Shown one piece after another: positions 26,060 to 34,998 of a stretch of 64,000 bases of DNA. Each line of letters starts with the position of its first letter. The stretch's first letter is position 1. A program made the position numbers and the translations under genes. The notes under the pieces are model-generated. The model saw only the letters and a program-made list of their open reading frames with translations. It was not told the DNA's origin and made no database searches. This stretch comes from Sediminispirochaeta sp964394395 (GTDB taxonomy: Bacteria; Spirochaetota; Spirochaetia; DSM-16054; Sediminispirochaetaceae). The DNA lies in the NCBI GenBank assembly GCA_964394395.1, contig CAYMWV010000002.1:6128-70127 (forward strand), read 5' to 3'.

Positions 26060-27944
26060 TATGTTCCTCGCCTATGGATCTGCTGATTTCCGGAAACTGT
26101 TCCAGCAGGGAGAGGATCTTCTCTATGTCAAACGCTTCAGAGGCTCGATGAAGAGAATCTCCCAGCCGAGCAAGCCTGGCTAAATCATACTCATTACCAA
26201 AGGCGGCCAGATCGAGAGCAAAGGCATCAATCGCCTCAATCCGGTTCTGCTTTTTGATTTCTGCATACCGATCAGGAAACTCATTGGCAAAACGCCTTTT
26301 CGCAAAAAGAGGAAGCACCTTCCCGGGAGAGCGTTCCAATTCCTTGTCCCGGGCGCCAGCGCCCTCCTCTTTGAGAAAAAGCTTTTCCAGAAGCTTTTCC
26401 AGCGCTTCGGGGCTAACCGGCTTGTTGAGAAAATCGCGGAAGCCAATTTCTCTGATCTGCTGCAGGATATCCCGACTATAGGTTGATGTGACCGCCACCA
26501 CCGGAATACGCCGCCCGGAGGAGGTGCTTCTCAAGGCCTTGGTCGCCTCAAAGCCGGTCATGGTGGGCATACTCAAATCCATAAGAATCAGATCGGGGTT
26601 GTAAGCCCGGGCCATGGAGAGCGCCTCTTCCCCGTTTGACGCTTCTATCGTCTTGAAAGAGAGGCGGTGCAGGTATTCAGCGAGGATGCTTCGATTCCCC
26701 GGATAGTCATCAACCACCAGGGCAAGCCGCTGCCGCAATTGGAGAAGCCTCTCATCCTGATCGGTCGCTCCGGTGTAGATCCCGGGAATCATGACAGAAA
26801 AGGTCGACCCCTCCCCGGGGCTGCTCTCTACCCCCAGCTTTCCCCCCATCTTCTGGATCAGCTTCCTGCAGATGGCAAGACCCATCCCGGTCCCGGCGAA
26901 GGGACGGTCGCTCTTCCCATCATGCTGATGGAAGGGATCAAAGATCAGATCCAGAGAGGTTTCGGGTATGCCGATGCCGGTATCAATCACCTCAAAGAAG
27001 AGACGACGGCTTCCTTCAAGTTCAGAAAGAGTTGTTTCTTCCCTACAGTGCGCCTTGAGAGATACTTTCCCTCCCTTCGGAGTAAACTTTATGGCGTTGC
27101 CAAGAAGATTTCCCAGAATCTGACGGAACCGGGCGGGGTCCAGGAAAAAGTGGGTCGCTTCAAGAGCTCCGATATCGATGGTAAATTCGATCTGCTTCTC
27201 CACCGCCTGGGGAAGGTAAAACTCCTTCAACTGCTCCAGCAGGTGATAGAGATCCACCATCTCATTCTCCATTCTCACCTGCCCGGCCTCAAGTTTGGAG
27301 AGATCGATAAGATCGTTCATCAGGGTCAAAAGTCCCTTACCGCTTTTCACAATAAAATCAAGATACTGCTGCTCCTGCTCAGAAAGCGCCGCCGAATAGA
27401 GCTGGTCGGCAAAGCCGAGGATTGTGTTGAGGGGTGTGCGAATCTCATGAGAGATATTGGCCAGAAACTGATCTTTATGCAGGGCGTGCTCTTCACTCCG
27501 GACCCGTTCATCCGCCAGCTGTTTTTCATAGTTAATCTGTTTCGAGATATCAATTCTGTATTCCAGCACCAGGCCGCTTTCCCTTCCGGTAGAAGCATTC
27601 CCTTCTTCGCCCCCTCCCGGAAGAAGGGTAGTAAAAACCTCAAAGGGAAGATCGGTACCCCCATCTTTCCTGTACCAGACTATCCGCCGGACCGGCGAAG
27701 TGCTTTCTGCGGCCCGTTGAAGCGGGCAATCCGGGTGGGGTGTATGGCCACAAAGTCGGTGCATCCCTGTTTCCGGATCGTACTGGCCGCAAAAGTAGGG
27801 AGCTCCCACTTGCAGCCCCCACTCCTGTGCCGCCGGATTGATCAGGGTAAGGAGCCTGCTCTCCAGAGAGACAAGGAAAGCGGGGAATGGAAAACCGGAA
27901 AGGATATCCTGCCCATCCATTCCGGAAGGGGGAAGGTGATTCAT
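26040..27944 (-). CDS. Hybrid histidine kinase (PAS-HK-REC)
   Basis: 634 residues without membrane segments. An N-terminal PAS-like domain (about 10-135) contains several cysteines and histidines (APYFCGQYDP; RLCGHTPHPDCPL) that might bind metal or haem, followed by the histidine box FLANISHEIRTPLNTILGFA, an ATPase domain (NLLGNAIKFTPKGGKV; GTGMGLAICRKLIQKMGG) and a receiver (ALVVDDYPGNR; LILMDLSMPTMTG; FLNKPV). The last 90 residues are helical without a recognisable HPt histidine motif. The ATG is in a 4-base ATGA overlap with the preceding response regulator. The Cys/His pattern suggests redox or metal sensing, an inference only. Confidence 0.9.
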   Translation of the reverse strand: MNHLPPSGMDGQDILSGFPFPAFLVSLESRLLTLINPAAQEWGLQVGAPYFCGQYDPETGMHRLCGHTPHPDCPLQRAAESTSPVRRIVWYRKDGGTDLPFEVFTTLLPGGGEEGNASTGRESGLVLEYRIDISKQINYEKQLADERVRSEEHALHKDQFLANISHEIRTPLNTILGFADQLYSAALSEQEQQYLDFIVKSGKGLLTLMNDLIDLSKLEAGQVRMENEMVDLYHLLEQLKEFYLPQAVEKQIEFTIDIGALEATHFFLDPARFRQILGNLLGNAIKFTPKGGKVSLKAHCREETTLSELEGSRRLFFEVIDTGIGIPETSLDLIFDPFHQHDGKSDRPFAGTGMGLAICRKLIQKMGGKLGVESSPGEGSTFSVMIPGIYTGATDQDERLLQLRQRLALVVDDYPGNRSILAEYLHRLSFKTIEASNGEEALSMARAYNPDLILMDLSMPTMTGFEATKALRSTSSGRRIPVVAVTSTYSRDILQQIREIGFRDFLNKPVSPEALEKLLEKLFLKEEGAGARDKELERSPGKVLPLFAKRRFANEFPDRYAEIKKQNRIEAIDAFALDLAAFGNEYDLARLARLGDSLHRASEAFDIEKILSLLEQFPEISRSIGEEHNGDENG

Positions 27945-28354
27945 AGACCCAGTAGGGTTTTGATTCTGTTTTCCAGGCTGCTGATATCGATAGAGACCGT
28001 AGCCGATTTACCCATCGGCTTGGCCATCACATCGGCTGCTCCAAGCATCTTCGCCTTTCTTACATTTTCATCGTTCTCATACATGGTTCCGCTCAAGATG
28101 ATCACCGGTAGATCTTTGGCTATTTCACCGCTGCGCTTTTTCGAGCCTATCTCCTTGAGGGCCGATAGGCCATCCATCTCGGGCATCTCCACATCCATCA
28201 CCACCACATCGGGTTTCCAGGAGAGGATCTTCTCAATCCCCTGACGCCCGTCCTCGGCCAGTGCAATTTCCCAATCCCCCGATTTCTTAAAGGCTCCTTC
28301 AAGACCGGAGCGGACCAGGAAAGAATCATCCACAAGTAGTAATTTTTTTGCCAT
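27941..28354 (-). CDS. Single-domain response regulator
   Basis: 137 residues, receiver only: LLLVDDSFLVRSGL, VVVMDVEMPEMDGLSAL and DVMAKPMGKS supply the acidic pocket, phosphorylated aspartate and lysine. It resembles CheY-type shuttles. GAGGAGAAG precedes ATG 28354, which lies 1 base past the HPt gene stop; the frame stays open further upstream inside that gene but without receiver similarity. Probably relays phosphate between kinases and the HPt protein of the same operon. Confidence 0.9.
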   Translation of the reverse strand: MAKKLLLVDDSFLVRSGLEGAFKKSGDWEIALAEDGRQGIEKILSWKPDVVVMDVEMPEMDGLSALKEIGSKKRSGEIAKDLPVIILSGTMYENDENVRKAKMLGAADVMAKPMGKSATVSIDISSLENRIKTLLGL

Positions 28355-28355
28355 A

Positions 28356-29678
28356 TTAACTTCTCCTCTCTTTTTGATACACCGCAGCTTCCAGAAGAGC
28401 TGGGAGGATTTCTGCGTAGATAGTTGGATAATCTCCCTCCAGACTCTCTCCCAGGAGACCGGAAGCCTTCTCCAGGCTCCCCGGACGGGGATGCAGAAAA
28501 AGCACAGGCCCTTTTCGCCCCTCCCGGAGCCGCCGACATTGATTAAACAGATCGCCAATTTGATAGAGAGTCGCCTCCCCTATCCGCAATTCCACAAGCA
28601 AGGGCTCCTCTTTCTCGGCGCCTTCGGCGCCTCTCCTCGGGCTCTCCTTTTCTGGGCTCTCCTCTCCAACTTCCACGCTGACCAGATCACGCAGCTGCAT
28701 AGGCTCGTCAATGACCACCCGATGAATCCAGGGAGCGTGATTGACATCATGTTTCACATCCCAAAGGATGGTATCCAGAAGGATGTAGAAAAGCTCAAAG
28801 GTAATCGGATCGTAGGGAGCCTGCAGCCGCACCAGGGCAGTAACAAACTTCTCCAGGAAGAGAATCCGCTCCCCCAGAAAACCGAAACATTCGTTCTCTC
28901 CAATACTCCTGAGGTCAATCACCTCCATCCCCAGCTCCATAAGCAGATCGAAGCCCTCATCTTCTGAGCTGGCCGCCGAAAGATCTTCTGCTATCTTTTT
29001 TACCCGGGCCAGGGGAAGAAGCAGGGGAAAAAGCTCCTTATATGAGAGGGTTCCCGGAGCCGCTCCAGTTGCTGGACCGGCGGATGAGATAGTGGAGGCG
29101 CTATTGGAGGGTCCGCCGGGGGATGCACCGGCATCTGCCGGAGCCCTTGCCGGAGCCGAGGCCAGCTCCTGTGGCGAACTCCCTGCCGCTGCCCCGTCTG
29201 CTTGATCATCTTCTTCTTCACTGTTGCAGGAAGCACGGGGCTCTCCAGAGCTACTCTCCTGCAGTTGCGGCTCTCCGGGCTCTTCGGGTTTCCCGGGTTT
29301 CCCGGGCTCCTCGTTAAGCCGCTGTTCAAAGAAGGGCAGCTGCTCCAGCACCGCATCCTCTTCCTCGGTGGCGGCACAACCGGAAAGGAGGTCGATAATC
29401 TCCAGAGAGATCTGCAAGAGATCCTCCCCCAGCAGCTCGTTCCCCTTTCTTACCAGATCGAGTCGGGACTCAAGAGTGTGGCATAGCCTTCCAATCCCCT
29501 CAAGGCCCACCATATTGGCATTCCCTTTAAGGGTGTGAAAGAGCCGGAAGAGACCGTTTATCTTCTCATCGTCAAAGCCCTCGTTTTCCAGGGAGAGAAC
29601 CACCTCCTCAGCATCGGTGAGAAGGTCCTGAGCATCGGCGAAGAATTGTGACTGCAGGGAGCCGCTTTCGTCGCTCAT
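28356..29678 (-). CDS. HPt-domain phosphotransfer protein
   Basis: 440 residues. Residues 5-115 are a CheA-P1-like HPt domain with LFRLFHTLKGNANMVG, the phosphorylatable histidine being residue 48. A low-complexity linker rich in Glu, Pro, Ala, Gly and Ser (about 135-225) follows, then a 200-residue C-terminal domain of unknown type (KELFPLLLPLARVKKIAEDL onward). No kinase core is present, so it is a phosphotransfer hub rather than CheA. It overlaps the upstream response regulator by ATGA and precedes another receiver gene by 1 base. Confidence 0.8.
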   Translation of the reverse strand: MSDESGSLQSQFFADAQDLLTDAEEVVLSLENEGFDDEKINGLFRLFHTLKGNANMVGLEGIGRLCHTLESRLDLVRKGNELLGEDLLQISLEIIDLLSGCAATEEEDAVLEQLPFFEQRLNEEPGKPGKPEEPGEPQLQESSSGEPRASCNSEEEDDQADGAAAGSSPQELASAPARAPADAGASPGGPSNSASTISSAGPATGAAPGTLSYKELFPLLLPLARVKKIAEDLSAASSEDEGFDLLMELGMEVIDLRSIGENECFGFLGERILFLEKFVTALVRLQAPYDPITFELFYILLDTILWDVKHDVNHAPWIHRVVIDEPMQLRDLVSVEVGEESPEKESPRRGAEGAEKEEPLLVELRIGEATLYQIGDLFNQCRRLREGRKGPVLFLHPRPGSLEKASGLLGESLEGDYPTIYAEILPALLEAAVYQKERRS

Positions 29679-30103
29679 TGCTCCTCCTGCCAGGTCTTCT
29701 TTGCCGTCTCCTTAAGTACCTTGTTCCACCGCATCCACCGGGAGATCGATCCCTCCACCACCTCCATAATCTCGTCCTGATTAACAAAGGGTTTCATAAC
29801 AAAATCGAGGGCCCCGGAGCCGAGGGAGTCTATCACCCGTCCCAAGGTGGAATCGCTGGTCATCATCACCACATGGGTCAGAGGATCGATCTGTTTAGCC
29901 TCTTTCAGGAGTGCAATACCATCCATTTCGGGCATCACAATATCGAGGATAAGGAGGTGGATCTTCTCGTTCCTGATCACTTCCAGCGCCTTCAGGGGAC
30001 TGGCCAGTGTCTTGACCTCAAGCGTCTCCTTATCCTTCAGGTATTGCTTTAGAAGGGTAAGAACCATCGGGTCATCGTCGCATATAAGCGTTTTTATCTT
30101 CAT
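29675..30103 (-). CDS. Response regulator
   Basis: About 142 residues, a receiver with short C-terminal extension: TLICDDDPMVLTLL, LLILDIVMPEMDGIALL and FVMKPFVNQDE. ATG 30103 is preferred because similarity begins there; a TTG at 30142 in the same frame coincides with a likely -35 box. It heads the HPt, response regulator, hybrid kinase and REC-kinase operon, and overlaps the HPt gene by 4 bases. Confidence 0.88.
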   Translation of the reverse strand: MKIKTLICDDDPMVLTLLKQYLKDKETLEVKTLASPLKALEVIRNEKIHLLILDIVMPEMDGIALLKEAKQIDPLTHVVMMTSDSTLGRVIDSLGSGALDFVMKPFVNQDEIMEVVEGSISRWMRWNKVLKETAKKTWQEEQ

Positions 30104-30112
30104 AATGGGATA

Positions 30113-30142
30113 ATGATAGGCCCTTATGGGGTCTCTTGTCAA
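30113..30142 (-). promoter_or_regulatory. Promoter of signalling operon
   Basis: On the minus strand TTGACA (30142-30137) and TATCAT (30118-30113) are 18 bases apart. Transcription would begin only a few bases before ATG 30103, and no ribosome site is visible, so a nearly leaderless mRNA is implied. Confidence 0.4.
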
Positions 30143-30180
30143 ATTATCTCGGGGCAGCCAGTCTGGATAACGGGAAATAT

Positions 30181-32247
30181 CTATTTCTTCCCCAGTTGTT
30201 GAATCATGTAGAGCTCAATGTACCGGGTCAATGGGCCTTTGCGCTTGATCTCCGCAAGAGATTCGGTCTCGGCAACCTGCTCCGCCAAGGTTCGAAGCCG
30301 CTCTGCATCGGGCGGAGAGACGGCGAATCCCCGTTTCAGGCGGCGCATAAAATCCCGGATCATGGAGTTTACATCTTCCACCAGGTTCTTCTTCGCCTCA
30401 TCGTCCACCAGGGGGTTCCACTGGTAGATGAGCTTCTTCATATCCGTCTCAAGATTCCCTGAATCACCCACATAGCTCTTCTTCAGTGCCTCAAGGGCAT
30501 CCCGGTAGCGCTGGAGCTGTTGTTTCTTGCTCTCCCCGGAGCCGGGAGTGCCGGAGGCGTCACCAGTGAAGTCCTCAGATGAAGCGCTTCCTCCTAATGT
30601 AGGCTCCTCCGCAGAATCCTTTGCAACAAGGGTTTTGAATCCTTGACCAATCTTCCTCTTCCCAAGACTCTTTCTTCTGGCCGCCTCATCACCCCCGGAG
30701 AACTGAGAATAGACTTCCGAAGGATCTTTTATATTTGCAGCCCTGGCGCTTACCCCCTTGAAAAGGTGGATCAGGAAAACACCAAGCCGTCCGATTATGG
30801 GGATCGACTTCCAGAGAGGAATCATGGTGCGAGCTTCCAGGAGTACGCTTTTCCGGTCAAACCGGAGGATTTCGTCTATAGGAATAAGGCCTGTCTTTTT
30901 TGCATCGAACAGCCGTTCGGTTTCAATATACACCTCTTGACTTGGCTTGGTCTCCTGAAGGGTCATCATCAGAAGCTCAAACTTCAAGAGGGCGAACAGG
31001 AGGGGATCCCGATTCTTTACTCTCCTCCAGAGATCCGCCTCAAGCGCCTCCCGCCGGTTCATCTCGGGAACTTTCCTAAACTCTCCCAGGTGCACCGACC
31101 AGTCCCGGGCCACCTCAGTCCGGATGGCCCGTCCCTCTTCAAGCACCTTCTTCAGGGTAAGCTGAAGCAGCTTCTCCTTGGCGATGAAATACTCATGCCC
31201 CGCTGCATCCCGGAGCCGGATAATATCGGGCATGGGCCCTTCCGAGTGGAGTTCGGTCCGCTTCTCCAGCCAGGCGGCCAGCTCTTTCTGCTTGATGGTT
31301 CTTGTTACCGGAAAGCCCTTGGGGTCTTTGAATCCGCTTATTTCCAGAAAGGTGTGGAAATAGGGCCTGTTTTTAAGGCCATTTTCCACCACCTGCAAGG
31401 CCTTCTCCCGCTCCTGCTTGGAGCGCTTGTTGCCCTTATAGAAGAGGTTGTACATTCCAATCAAGTAGATAGCCTGGGCAAAAGCGTGGTCCCGTTCCAG
31501 TTTCGTCTCTTTCTCCCGGAAATCCTTCATGATAACACTCATGAAGTGGGACCAGACCTGGAAGGAGAAATCATCGGGATCCTTAATAATGGCCAGAGCG
31601 GTATCCCGCTGGGTGAGGATATTACTGATCATATCCTTGATGCTGCGATCCTTTCCCGGGAACGCTGCAAGCAGGCGATGGTTGATGTAGTCCACATTCT
31701 TTTTTATTGTCAAATATTGACGCATCTTGGAGATGGAGAGGTCCAGGATCTTAACCTTTGCAAGCTCCGGGATGATAAGCATGGAATGGATGCCCTCAGG
31801 GAAGGTTAGTCTTATCAGCTGCTTCTCCAGCTTCTTCTCTCCCCGAAGGAGGTCAACAAAGTTGGCCTTTACATCAAGAACCTGAACAGACTCCTCCGGG
31901 ACCGTGACCCCCAAAGCCTCCTCTCCCGGGAAGGGGCGTTCGTTATCCCCCTCCATCCCTTCATAGGCGCTTTTTACCAGGGAGAGGTAATATCCGGGAT
32001 AGATCAACACCTTTCCATCCATGGTGTTCTTTCTCAGGCAGGAGCCCTTCTTCTCCGCCTTCTCGATCAGCTCCGAGAGCATGGAGGGGGTATAGCTTGA
32101 GAAATCGGTAAAATCGCTCTTGCTCCGACGCACCTCCTCGGACCATTTACCTACCCCTCGTATCAGAGTGGCAAGAGGTATGGAGGGAGTTTGCCGTTTC
32201 CGGGTGTAAGACCGGATCAGCTGCTCAAAATCATTCAGGGCATTCAT
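30181..32247 (-). CDS. Conserved hypothetical protein, 688 residues
   Basis: I cannot assign a function. The protein has no signal peptide, is rich in Lys, Arg and Glu, and is predicted to be largely helical. One hydrophobic stretch (PLWKSIPIIGRLGVFLIHLF, about residues 485-505) could touch membrane. A low-complexity Ser/Gly segment at about 565-590 separates a C-terminal helical domain (QQLQRYRDALEALKKSY). Proteins of this size and style occur in spirochaetes, from memory. TTGCCA-17-TATACT lies immediately upstream and no ribosome site is seen. It sits between a signalling operon and a pseudouridine synthase gene, all on the minus strand. Confidence 0.7.
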   Translation of the reverse strand: MNALNDFEQLIRSYTRKRQTPSIPLATLIRGVGKWSEEVRRSKSDFTDFSSYTPSMLSELIEKAEKKGSCLRKNTMDGKVLIYPGYYLSLVKSAYEGMEGDNERPFPGEEALGVTVPEESVQVLDVKANFVDLLRGEKKLEKQLIRLTFPEGIHSMLIIPELAKVKILDLSISKMRQYLTIKKNVDYINHRLLAAFPGKDRSIKDMISNILTQRDTALAIIKDPDDFSFQVWSHFMSVIMKDFREKETKLERDHAFAQAIYLIGMYNLFYKGNKRSKQEREKALQVVENGLKNRPYFHTFLEISGFKDPKGFPVTRTIKQKELAAWLEKRTELHSEGPMPDIIRLRDAAGHEYFIAKEKLLQLTLKKVLEEGRAIRTEVARDWSVHLGEFRKVPEMNRREALEADLWRRVKNRDPLLFALLKFELLMMTLQETKPSQEVYIETERLFDAKKTGLIPIDEILRFDRKSVLLEARTMIPLWKSIPIIGRLGVFLIHLFKGVSARAANIKDPSEVYSQFSGGDEAARRKSLGKRKIGQGFKTLVAKDSAEEPTLGGSASSEDFTGDASGTPGSGESKKQQLQRYRDALEALKKSYVGDSGNLETDMKKLIYQWNPLVDDEAKKNLVEDVNSMIRDFMRRLKRGFAVSPPDAERLRTLAEQVAETESLAEIKRKGPLTRYIELYMIQQLGKK

Positions 32248-32261
32248 GGTTTGTTATCTTT

Positions 32262-32290
32262 AGTATAGGCCGGGGAAGGGGCTTTGGCAA
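32262..32290 (-). promoter_or_regulatory. Promoter of 688-residue protein gene
   Basis: TTGCCA (32290-32285) and TATACT (32267-32262), spacing 17, on the minus strand. The -10 ends 15 bases before the ATG, giving a leader of roughly 8 bases. Confidence 0.6.
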
Positions 32291-32343
32291 GCGATTCGCA
32301 AAGCGACATCGCGGGCCGGCCTCAGCTTTCTCTAAAAGCCCAC

Positions 32344-33045
32344 TCACCCATGCCGCAGAAACTCCACCCAGAGAGGATCCCCCCCAGGGGGCGGTGCGAT
32401 CACCGATACCGGCTCCTTCCCACCCACCGGGTGATCCAGGGCGATGGAGCGGGCGTGGAGGTGGATACCCCCGTTCCGGTTGCTCCTGGGGTAGCCGTAC
32501 TTGAGGTCTCCCCGGATGCGACAGCCCACTGCGGCCAATTGGGCACGAATCTGGTGGTGCCGGCCGGTCAAAAGCTCTATCTCCATCATATAGTAGCGGT
32601 TGGTAGCGCCCAGGATTTGGTAGCTCATCCGAGCCTCCTGACTACCCTTGGAGGGTTTTTCGGAAGCGAAGGATTTGTTTTTATTCCGGTCCCGCCTCAG
32701 GTGGTGGACCAGAATGCCCTTTTCTGCCGGGGGCATCTTGTCGATGATAGCCCAGTAGATCTTCTTTACCTGCTGCTGCTTGAAGGCCTCGGAGATCCGG
32801 GAGAGGGCTTTCTCGGTGCGGGCGTAGAGGACAACCCCGCTGGTGGGCCGATCGATCCGGTGGGGGATGCCGAGAAAGACATTCCCCGGCTTATCGTAGC
32901 TTACCCGCAGGTACTCCTTCACCGCCTCGGCCAGGGTGGGGTCCCCGGTCTTATCACCCTGAACGATATCACCGCATCGTTTGTTTATCGCAATCAGATG
33001 ATTATCCTCAAAAAGTACCTCCAACGGTGCTGTTTTATCGCTCAT
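32344..33045 (-). CDS. RluA-family rRNA/tRNA pseudouridine synthase
   Basis: 233 residues, compact RluA family without an S4 domain. GIPHRIDRPTSGVVLYART contains the catalytic aspartate (HRIDRPTSG), and the family's second motif TGRHHQIRAQLA is present. It isomerises uridine to pseudouridine in structured RNA; which site cannot be told. GAGGA precedes the ATG. It follows parC by 32 bases on the same strand and may be co-transcribed with it. Confidence 0.93.
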   Translation of the reverse strand: MSDKTAPLEVLFEDNHLIAINKRCGDIVQGDKTGDPTLAEAVKEYLRVSYDKPGNVFLGIPHRIDRPTSGVVLYARTEKALSRISEAFKQQQVKKIYWAIIDKMPPAEKGILVHHLRRDRNKNKSFASEKPSKGSQEARMSYQILGATNRYYMMEIELLTGRHHQIRAQLAAVGCRIRGDLKYGYPRSNRNGGIHLHARSIALDHPVGGKEPVSVIAPPPGGDPLWVEFLRHG

Positions 33046-33077
33046 ATTGTCATCCTCATATGCTCATCCTTGTGCGC

Positions 33078-34997
33078 TCATCCTTGTTTTGCCTTCCGCA
33101 GTTTGATACTCTTCACTTCCTTGGTGGAGAGCCGGACCCCTCCGGCCTTTGCACTTTTTACCAGAAAGTCCGACACGGGAAAGCTCTCCTCAAGCACCTT
33201 CAGCCGGGGTTTGGGCTTGTACTTGAGCACCACCTCCTGATCCTCCCGGATGGTAAAGGCGAGCGGTTTGCCATCCTCGGGCAGGAGCTTGTACTCCTTC
33301 TCGATAATGTACTGCTCAATGGTGCAGCGTTTGATGTAGAGCTGCTTGCTCTTTTTATCCTGGTAAACGATGGAAAATAGATTTTTTCCCAGCTCTTCCT
33401 TATCGGCAAAGCCGCAGAAAAGCATCCCCGACCCCACAAAGAGCTTCTCCGGCGCACCAATCACCTTGTAGCTGCCGTCCGCCCGGATCACCAGCACCCG
33501 GTCGTACTGACTCACCTCAAAGAGCTTCACTCCCCCTTTGAGGTCGCAGCCCAGATAGCCGGTCCCGTCATCGTAGCGCAGCTCCCGGTCCCGGACCGCC
33601 GCTTCCCGGACATCCACCCGGTCGAAACTTCCCACCCTGGTCTGTCTTGGCCAGGCGGATCGGCTCTCCTCAAGAACTCCTTCGAGAAAACCGATGGCGT
33701 AGGGAACCAGGTTCTTCAGGTGGTGCCGCACCTCTTTCAGCCGACCCTCCAGCTCCTCCAGCTCCTTTCGGGCTTTCTCGATATCGTAACGGCTGATCCG
33801 GCGGATGGGGATTTTCAGAAGCCGCTCCACATCCTCCTCGGTAACCTCCCGGCGAATCTCCTTCTTGAAGGGTTCAAAGCCCTTGATGACCGCATTGATC
33901 ACCCCCTGCCGGCTCTTCATCTCCTCGATCTTCTTGTAGATCCGCTCCTCGATGAAGATCCGCTCCAGGGTCCGGGCGTGGATCTTATCCTTCAGCTCCC
34001 CCTCTTCGACCTTCAGCTCCGCCTCCAGCACCGCCACCAGTTGCTTTGCGTGGTACTGAATCACTTCGGTGACGCTCATCTGTACCGGCAGACCATCCTT
34101 GATCACCAGAAGGTTAACGCTGATGGAGTACTCACAGTCGGTGAAAGCAAAAAGGCTGTCTACCACCTCCCGGGTGTAGACCCCCCGGGCCAGCTTCACT
34201 TCTATCTCCACCTCTTCGCTGGTGTAGTCGTTGATCTGGCTGATCTTCACCTTTCCCTTCCGGGCGGCATTTTCGATACTGGCAATGAGGCTCTCGGTGG
34301 TGGTACCGTAGGGGATCTCCCGGATCAGGATCCGTTTCGGGTCCGAGGTGTCCAGCTTCGCCCGGACCAGCACCTTCCCCAACCCGTCCTGATAGTCCGA
34401 AACATCCACCAGCCCCCCTCCGGGAAAATCGGGGAAGAGCTGGAAGGGCTCCCCCTTCAACTCGGAGATGACCGCCTGAACCACCTCCCCCAGGTTGTGG
34501 GGCAGAATTTTGGTGGACATTCCGACAGCTATCCCCTCGGCGCCCTGAATCAACAGAACCGGAATCTTCGCCGGAAAGGCCACGGGCTCCCGGTTTCGGC
34601 CGTCGTAGCTGTCGATATACTCGGTCACCTTGGGGCTGTAGAGCACCTTCTTTGCAAAGGGAAGGATCCGGCACTCGATGTACCGGGCTGCGGAAGCCTC
34701 GTCACCGGTGATGGGGTTTCCAAAGTTCCCCTGCTTATCAATGAAAAAATCCTTATTGGCCACCACCACCAGGGCGGAGTAGATGCTCGCATCCCCGTGG
34801 GGGTGATACTTCATACAGTGGCCCACAATATTGGCCACTTTGTGGAACTTTCCGTCATCCACCTCGAAGAGACTGTGAAGGATCCGCCGCTGCACCGGTT
34901 TAAGACCGTCGGTAATGTCCGGTATGGCCCGGTCCTTGATTACGTAGGAGGCGTATTCCAGAAAATTCCGGTTAAAGAGGGTTTTTACGTAACTCAT
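33078..34997 (-). CDS. parC: DNA topoisomerase IV subunit A
   Basis: 639 residues. The breakage-reunion domain begins SYVIKDRAIPDITDGLKPVQ and has DEASAARYIECRI with the catalytic tyrosine. GAEGIAVGMSTKILPHN and the coiled-coil region near 350-440 follow, then a shortened C-terminal domain (about 470-620), smaller than that of GyrA and lacking a GyrA box. That supports a decatenating topoisomerase IV role. It starts 1 base after parE and is coupled to it. GGAGAA precedes the ATG. Confidence 0.88.
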   Translation of the reverse strand: MSYVKTLFNRNFLEYASYVIKDRAIPDITDGLKPVQRRILHSLFEVDDGKFHKVANIVGHCMKYHPHGDASIYSALVVVANKDFFIDKQGNFGNPITGDEASAARYIECRILPFAKKVLYSPKVTEYIDSYDGRNREPVAFPAKIPVLLIQGAEGIAVGMSTKILPHNLGEVVQAVISELKGEPFQLFPDFPGGGLVDVSDYQDGLGKVLVRAKLDTSDPKRILIREIPYGTTTESLIASIENAARKGKVKISQINDYTSEEVEIEVKLARGVYTREVVDSLFAFTDCEYSISVNLLVIKDGLPVQMSVTEVIQYHAKQLVAVLEAELKVEEGELKDKIHARTLERIFIEERIYKKIEEMKSRQGVINAVIKGFEPFKKEIRREVTEEDVERLLKIPIRRISRYDIEKARKELEELEGRLKEVRHHLKNLVPYAIGFLEGVLEESRSAWPRQTRVGSFDRVDVREAAVRDRELRYDDGTGYLGCDLKGGVKLFEVSQYDRVLVIRADGSYKVIGAPEKLFVGSGMLFCGFADKEELGKNLFSIVYQDKKSKQLYIKRCTIEQYIIEKEYKLLPEDGKPLAFTIREDQEVVLKYKPKPRLKVLEESFPVSDFLVKSAKAGGVRLSTKEVKSIKLRKAKQG

Positions 34998-34998
34998 C

